Below, piece after piece: positions 6,093-9,301 of a stretch of 9,301 nucleotides of DNA. This DNA is from Mariprofundus sp. GTDB lineage: Bacteria; Pseudomonadota; Zetaproteobacteria; Mariprofundales; Mariprofundaceae. The number at the start of each line of letters is the position of its first letter. The stretch's first letter is position 1. The position numbers and the translations under genes are program-made. Location of the stretch: NCBI GenBank assembly GCA_021772845.1, contig JAJFLF010000147.1, forward strand, positions 1-9,301. Direction: 5' to 3'. A model generated the notes under the pieces. The model worked only from the letters and a program-made list of their open reading frames with translations, searched no databases and was not told the origin of the DNA.

Positions 6093-7526
6093 ATGTCAGC
6101 GGAGTTGCCTTTGTCTCGTTCTTTTTTATCTATTTTTTGTGTTGTCGCCATAGTAACGACGGCGCTATTTATTAATGTTGAATCACTCTTTGCAAAGGAT
6201 GCTGATGTTTCTGCTGTTGAGCCTTCAACGGTTGAAGAGTCCAAGGCTGAAAGCGCTTCTCCTGCTGCAGAAAAGGCCAAGGTTGAAAGCGCTGTTCCTG
6301 TTGTTGAAGGGGCCAAGGTTGAAAGCGCAGCTCCTGTTGCTGAAGAGACCAAGGCTGAAAGTCCTGCTCCTGTTGCTGAAGAGGGCAAGACTGAAAGCCC
6401 TGATTCCATTGCTGAAGAGGCCAAGGTTGAAAGCGCTGTTCCGGTTGCTGAAGAGGCCAAGACTGGAAGCCCTGCTCCTGTTGTTGAAGAGACCAAGACT
6501 GAAAGTTCTGAAGCTGCTGTAGAAAAGGCAGAAACCGAAAGTTCTGCTCCTGTTGTCGAAGAGACCAAGGCTGAAAGTTCTGATCCTGTTGCTGAAGTGT
6601 GCACCCGTATTGGCAATAAGCTTGGCAGTGTCACTGTTGAGAGTTGCCAGGGCATTCAGTTTGCAGACTCAGGTGCGCGTTCTGTGAACGGGCAGGCGAT
6701 CTTGATGAAGGAGTATCCGCCGCTGCTGGAACGCCGCAAGCCCATCGCGCGTGTATTGCTGATTGGCGGTACGCATGGCGATGAATATGCCTCGGTAAGT
6801 GTGGTGTTCAGATGGATGCAGACCCTGGATAAGCATCACTCAGGTCTGTTTCACTGGCATGTGTCACCACTGGTTAATCCGGATGGTTTGTTGCTGAGTA
6901 CTCCTTCTGTGCGTTTGAATGCGCATGGTGTTGATTTGAATCGTAATATGCCTACACCTGATTGGTACAAGAGTACCGCGACATATTGGCATCAAACAGG
7001 CAAAGACCCGCGCCGAAATCCTGGCACTGATCCATTGAGCGAGCCTGAGAGTGGCTGGTTGTATGAAGAGATTCGCAGCTTTAAACCGGACGCTATTATA
7101 TCTGTGCATGCACCATATGGGCTGCTTGATTATGATGGGCCACCCACGGCCCCGAGTAAGATTGGATATCTTAATTTGAAGACGCTTGGTGCTTTTCCGG
7201 GTTCTCTCGGTAATTTTGCCGGCAAACAACATCAAATTCCTGTGATTACGGTTGAATTACCTTCGGCAGGTTCAATGCCTGAGGATGAAGAAATTTCAAC
7301 CATGTGGATGGATCTGGTGCGCTGGCTGCGTCATAACATTCCCAAAGATGTGACGCTGAAGGCTTATGCCGGTTTTGATGAACGCTCAGAATCTCTGTTG
7401 GCATCACCGCGATTGAGTGAAGAAGAAGTAGCTGAGATAGCGGCAATGCCGATTATATCGAATCATTCTGTTTCGAATCAGCCAAGTTCGATGGTGAATG
7501 TAGAAGAGCCGGTAGACGAACAGTGA
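6093..7526 (+). CDS. Secreted M14-family murein peptidase (MpaA/Csd4-like) with repeat linker
   Basis: Predicted zinc carboxypeptidase acting on murein peptides; E. coli MpaA cleaves the gamma-D-Glu-DAP bond. From ATG 6093 it has 477 residues. A signal peptide occupies about 1-34 (hydrophobic FLSIFCVVAIVTTALFI, then SLFA), so unlike MpaA it should leave the cytoplasm. Residues 50-169 are ten 12-residue units rich in Lys, Glu, Ser, Pro and Val. The M14 domain (170-385) shows zinc ligands H228 and E231 in GTHGDEY, NPDG (262-265), GVDLNRN (279-285) with substrate-binding arginine, SEPES, the third zinc ligand H339 in SVHAPYG, and catalytic E388 in TVELP. Cys170 and Cys185 could form a disulfide. 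About 90 further residues lack a recognised domain. An in-frame TTG at 6057 is an alternative start; neither start has a Shine-Dalgarno. The stop overlaps the next gene. Exact bond specificity is inferred. Confidence 0.85.
   Translation: MSAELPLSRSFLSIFCVVAIVTTALFINVESLFAKDADVSAVEPSTVEESKAESASPAAEKAKVESAVPVVEGAKVESAAPVAEETKAESPAPVAEEGKTESPDSIAEEAKVESAVPVAEEAKTGSPAPVVEETKTESSEAAVEKAETESSAPVVEETKAESSDPVAEVCTRIGNKLGSVTVESCQGIQFADSGARSVNGQAILMKEYPPLLERRKPIARVLLIGGTHGDEYASVSVVFRWMQTLDKHHSGLFHWHVSPLVNPDGLLLSTPSVRLNAHGVDLNRNMPTPDWYKSTATYWHQTGKDPRRNPGTDPLSEPESGWLYEEIRSFKPDAIISVHAPYGLLDYDGPPTAPSKIGYLNLKTLGAFPGSLGNFAGKQHQIPVITVELPSAGSMPEDEEISTMWMDLVRWLRHNIPKDVTLKAYAGFDERSESLLASPRLSEEEVAEIAAMPIISNHSVSNQPSSMVNVEEPVDEQ
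6240..6599 (+). repeat. Ten in-frame 36-bp tandem repeats in the M14 peptidase gene
   Basis: Ten consecutive 36-base units each encode 12 residues of the form (A/T)K(V/A/T)ESxxPVxEE. Every unit is full length with no indel, and they differ by scattered substitutions. A more worn unit (6204-6239, DVSAVEPSTVEE) probably precedes them. They form a charged, disordered-looking linker between the signal peptide and the peptidase domain. Such arrays change copy number by slippage or recombination. Confidence 0.9.
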
Positions 7527-8635
7527 AAAAAATACCGATGAAATATGTTTGTTTGCTGCTGCTTGCATGGCTCTCTGTTCCTTTGCAGGTGACAGATGCC
7601 ACTGCGAGTCGAATGAAAACGCAGGATGTTTATCAGTTGCTTGAGTCTGGCAAGAGTGAAGTGGTGCGATCGTTAAAGTCAGGAGAGCGAGAGATCTTTT
7701 TGGCCACCATGGCTATGAATCGGGGTGAAACGAAACAAGCGTTGGTTTTTTTAAATGCAAAGATTGTTAAAAAGAATCGTTTGGCAGCTTTGATCAAGGC
7801 GGAGGCATATCGTCAGCAATCGGTTCAGGCTGCTAAACGGGCTGGTCATTATGCGCATGCGGTGAATGAAGATATCGGCAAGCTCAAGCGGGCGCGCATC
7901 ACTGGTGGTTTGGATGAGGCAAACAAGCGCTTAACTGCTTTTGTGGCACGTGTGAATAGAGCAAAGCCCTCATCGTTGCGCCCTGTTGCTGATAAACCTG
8001 TGGTTCCTAAGTCTGTCCGGCCGGTTTCAGCTCCGATTGCAGCGCCCGCGCCATCTCCAGTTGTTCCAGTAAAAGTAGCCAGCGTTCAGCCGGCAAAACC
8101 CACCCAGCCTCGGGCTGTGGCGGCGCCGTCGAACAGGCCCGTTGTGAACGTTGAGCAGCCAATCGTAGTGAATGTAGTGGAGTCGAAACCGGTGAAGTTG
8201 AAACTTGCCAAGTTGAAACCTGCTGCATCGCGAGTAGTTGCTGTAGAGAGGCCGGTGAGATCAGCGCAAGCAGATCTGTCTCAGTCCGTTCTGGATGCGA
8301 TAGAAGTCTGGCGCAAGGATTGGGAGTCTCGTGATAGCGACAGCTATCTGAGTCATTACCATAAAGCATTCAAAACACTGAAACATGATTATAATTCCTG
8401 GGTCTCATATAAGCGCCGGGTGAATGGTAATAAAAAGTTCATCAAGGTTTCTCTATCCAATATAAAGGTCATTCCGAGTCCTGAGCGGGCGCAAGGGGGC
8501 GATGCGGTATTGGTTATATTTAATCAGCGTTATCAATCGAATAATTTTAATGCTGTGAGTCGCAAACAGATCTACATGGCTCGGGATAACAGCTCTGAAC
8601 CATGGTTGATTCTGTATGAAGGTGATGGGCGTTAA
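7523..8635 (+). CDS. Secreted protein with C-terminal NTF2-like domain, partner of the M14 peptidase
   Basis: The 370 residues begin at GTG 7523, overlapping the M14 stop as GTGA; an ATG at 7538 is an alternative. A signal peptide (MKYVCLLLLAWLSVPLQ, cleavage near TATA or DATA around 25-28) implies export. Residues 32-148 are charged and helical in appearance. Residues 150-248 form a Pro, Val and Ala-rich linker with a short repeat (KLKLAKLKPA). Residues 255-370 resemble the NTF2-like domain found C-terminal to the YkuD domain of Csd6-type L,D-carboxypeptidases: VWRKDWESRDSDSYLSHYH, a WVSYKRRV segment, IKVSLSNIKVI, VIFNQRYQS and a final WLILYEG. There is no YkuD domain; the only cysteine is in the signal peptide, so no catalytic SxGC motif exists. 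It probably binds or positions a substrate or the M14 enzyme. The domain call comes from sequence appearance and memory of the family. Confidence 0.72.
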   Translation: MKKIPMKYVCLLLLAWLSVPLQVTDATASRMKTQDVYQLLESGKSEVVRSLKSGEREIFLATMAMNRGETKQALVFLNAKIVKKNRLAALIKAEAYRQQSVQAAKRAGHYAHAVNEDIGKLKRARITGGLDEANKRLTAFVARVNRAKPSSLRPVADKPVVPKSVRPVSAPIAAPAPSPVVPVKVASVQPAKPTQPRAVAAPSNRPVVNVEQPIVVNVVESKPVKLKLAKLKPAASRVVAVERPVRSAQADLSQSVLDAIEVWRKDWESRDSDSYLSHYHKAFKTLKHDYNSWVSYKRRVNGNKKFIKVSLSNIKVIPSPERAQGGDAVLVIFNQRYQSNNFNAVSRKQIYMARDNSSEPWLILYEGDGR

Positions 8636-8653
8636 TCGCTTTGTAGCGGATTA
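8633..8653 (+). terminator. Weak hairpin at the stop of the NTF2-domain gene
   Basis: TAATCGCT (8633-8640, beginning with the stop codon) pairs with AGCGGATTA (8645-8653) around a TTGT loop, giving 8 base pairs with one bulged G. No T-tract follows. It may be a weak terminator or processing signal before the ferredoxin gene. Confidence 0.28.
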
Positions 8654-8682
8654 TTGTGGACTTGTGCAATACCGGGTCAGTT

Positions 8683-8687
8683 GGAGG
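8683..8687 (+). promoter_or_regulatory. Ribosome binding site of the ferredoxin gene
   Basis: GGAGG sits five bases before the ATG at 8693. This decides the start in favour of 8693 over the in-frame GTG at 8654, which would add 13 residues absent from the family. Confidence 0.8.
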
Positions 8688-8692
8688 CAGTC

Positions 8693-8947
8693 ATGGCATT
8701 GATGATTACAGACGATTGTATTAACTGTGCGGTTTGTGAGCCTGAATGCCCCAATGTGGCAATTTTTGAAGGTGAAGATATCTTTGAGATTGATCCAGAT
8801 CACTGTACGGAGTGTGTAGGGCATTTCGATGAACCTCAGTGTCAGCTTGTCTGTCCGGTGGATTGTATTCCTCTGGATCCAGCGCGGAAGGAGAGCCGTG
8901 ATCAGCTGCAAGTAAAGTATGAACAATTGACGGGGAGATCGGCATGA
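8693..8947 (+). CDS. 2[4Fe-4S] ferredoxin, YfhL / Allochromatium type
   Basis: Small low-potential electron carrier of 84 residues, close to the 86 of E. coli YfhL, with which it shares the opening MALxIT and the blocks CINC, CEPECPN and CTECVGH. The first cluster motif is C9-X2-C12-X2-C15-X3-C19. The second is C38-X2-C41-X8-C50-X3-C54; the long X8 insert between its second and third cysteines is the mark of the Allochromatium-type subgroup. C58 is an extra cysteine. The C-terminal tail is acidic and helical. Electron donors and acceptors cannot be deduced from the neighbours. The stop overlaps the gmk start by four bases (ATGA), so the two are probably translated together. Such ferredoxins are widespread in Proteobacteria with mostly unknown roles. 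Confidence 0.93.
   Translation: MALMITDDCINCAVCEPECPNVAIFEGEDIFEIDPDHCTECVGHFDEPQCQLVCPVDCIPLDPARKESRDQLQVKYEQLTGRSA
8932..8937 (+). promoter_or_regulatory. Ribosome binding site of gmk
   Basis: GGGGAG within the end of the ferredoxin gene lies six bases before the ATG at 8944. It supports that start and suggests gmk can recruit ribosomes as well as receive them from the upstream gene. Confidence 0.65.
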
Positions 8948-9301
8948 GTGGACGTTTGTTTATTATTTCAGGCCCATCGGGCGCTGGTAAATCCAGTCTG
9001 TGTAAAGAGATACTGGCGCAGTGTCCCAATCTTCACCTGGCTGTCTCATGTACTACACGCAATCCACGCCCGGGCGAGCAGAATGGCCGGGAATATCATT
9101 TTCTCAAGAAAGAAACATTTGAGGCCCAGTCGCATATTGGCGACTTTCTGGAGTGGGCTAATGTGCATGGTAATCTCTATGGCACGCGTCAATCTGATGT
9201 GGAAAAAACACTGACAAGTGGTGGAGATGTGCTGCTGGAAATTGATTGGCAGGGTGCGCAGCAGGTGGCTGAAAAGATGCCGGCTGCAATACGTCTGTTT
9301 A
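8944..9301 (+). CDS. gmk: Guanylate kinase, 3' end beyond the window
   Basis: Phosphorylates GMP to GDP with ATP in cytoplasmic purine nucleotide metabolism. About 119 residues are present, of a family usually around 205. The protein opens MSGRLFIISGPSGAGKSS, with the P-loop GPSGAGKS at 9-16. The GMP-binding region follows: SCTTRNPRPGE, NGREYHFL, then FLEWANVHGNLYGT and the DVLLEIDWQGAQQV block with the conserved Asp-Trp-Gln-Gly-Ala-Gln. The frame is still open at the last base, so this is truncation by the window, not a broken gene. The start overlaps the ferredoxin stop as ATGA. In many bacteria gmk is followed by rpoZ and spoT; whether that holds here lies outside the window. Confidence 0.97.
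   Translation, partial: MSGRLFIISGPSGAGKSSLCKEILAQCPNLHLAVSCTTRNPRPGEQNGREYHFLKKETFEAQSHIGDFLEWANVHGNLYGTRQSDVEKTLTSGGDVLLEIDWQGAQQVAEKMPAAIRLF

Noticed and set aside
6175..6522. Plus-strand open frame (Leu/Lys/Arg-rich) in another frame across the repeats.
   Set aside because: The 36-base unit is a multiple of three, so any stop-free unit stays open in all copies. This is a shadow of the repeat array.
6065..6655. Long minus-strand open frame (196 residues, Ser/Thr-rich) opposite the tandem repeats.
   Set aside because: It is a by-product of the repetitive composition of the M14 gene. Its low-complexity product mirrors the repeat, and no start signal or homology is visible.

Overview
The window reads as a dense, single-direction stretch of chromosome from a Gram-negative bacterium. 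All ten genes lie on the plus strand and most touch or overlap. A DAP-type murein recycling ligase (Mpl), a class I fructose-1,6-bisphosphatase, a family 4 uracil-DNA glycosylase with an iron-sulfur cluster, a type III pantothenate kinase and an Allochromatium-type 2[4Fe-4S] ferredoxin point to Proteobacteria. Base composition looks mid-range by eye. A deep-branching gamma- or zetaproteobacterium would fit, but this is inference without a database search. I see no RNA genes, insertion sequences, phage genes, CRISPR arrays or credible minus-strand genes, and no gene-free stretch exceeds about 85 bases.

Layout: mpl (77-1477); an 85-base gap with a possible promoter; fbp (1563-2513); two bases later a family 4 uracil-DNA glycosylase with a TTG start and a strong hairpin in its 5' coding region (2516-3259); a 64-base gap; then the cofactor trio nadC, birA, coaX (3324-6035), overlapping by 17 and 4 bases. 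After a 57-base gap comes a secreted M14 murein peptidase with a long tandem-repeat linker (6093-7526), overlapped by 4 bases by a secreted protein with a C-terminal NTF2-like domain (7523-8635). After another 57-base gap come a small ferredoxin (8693-8947) and, overlapping it by 4 bases, guanylate kinase gmk, cut off by the window end.

How the genes work together: nadC, birA and coaX serve NAD synthesis, biotin attachment and coenzyme A synthesis. Mpl returns murein tripeptide to wall synthesis in the cytoplasm, while the M14 enzyme is predicted to cut murein peptides outside the inner membrane. The least ordinary part is 6093-8635. The M14 peptidase resembles MpaA and, in its chemistry, Csd4. 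Its translationally coupled neighbour carries an NTF2-like domain of the kind attached to Csd6-type L,D-carboxypeptidases, but has no catalytic YkuD domain. I read this pair as a candidate cell-wall-trimming or cell-shape module. The other notable structures are the 15-bp-stem hairpin just inside the glycosylase gene, ten 36-bp repeats in the M14 gene, and 15-bp tandem repeats at both ends of nadC, the latter set supplying the birA start codons.
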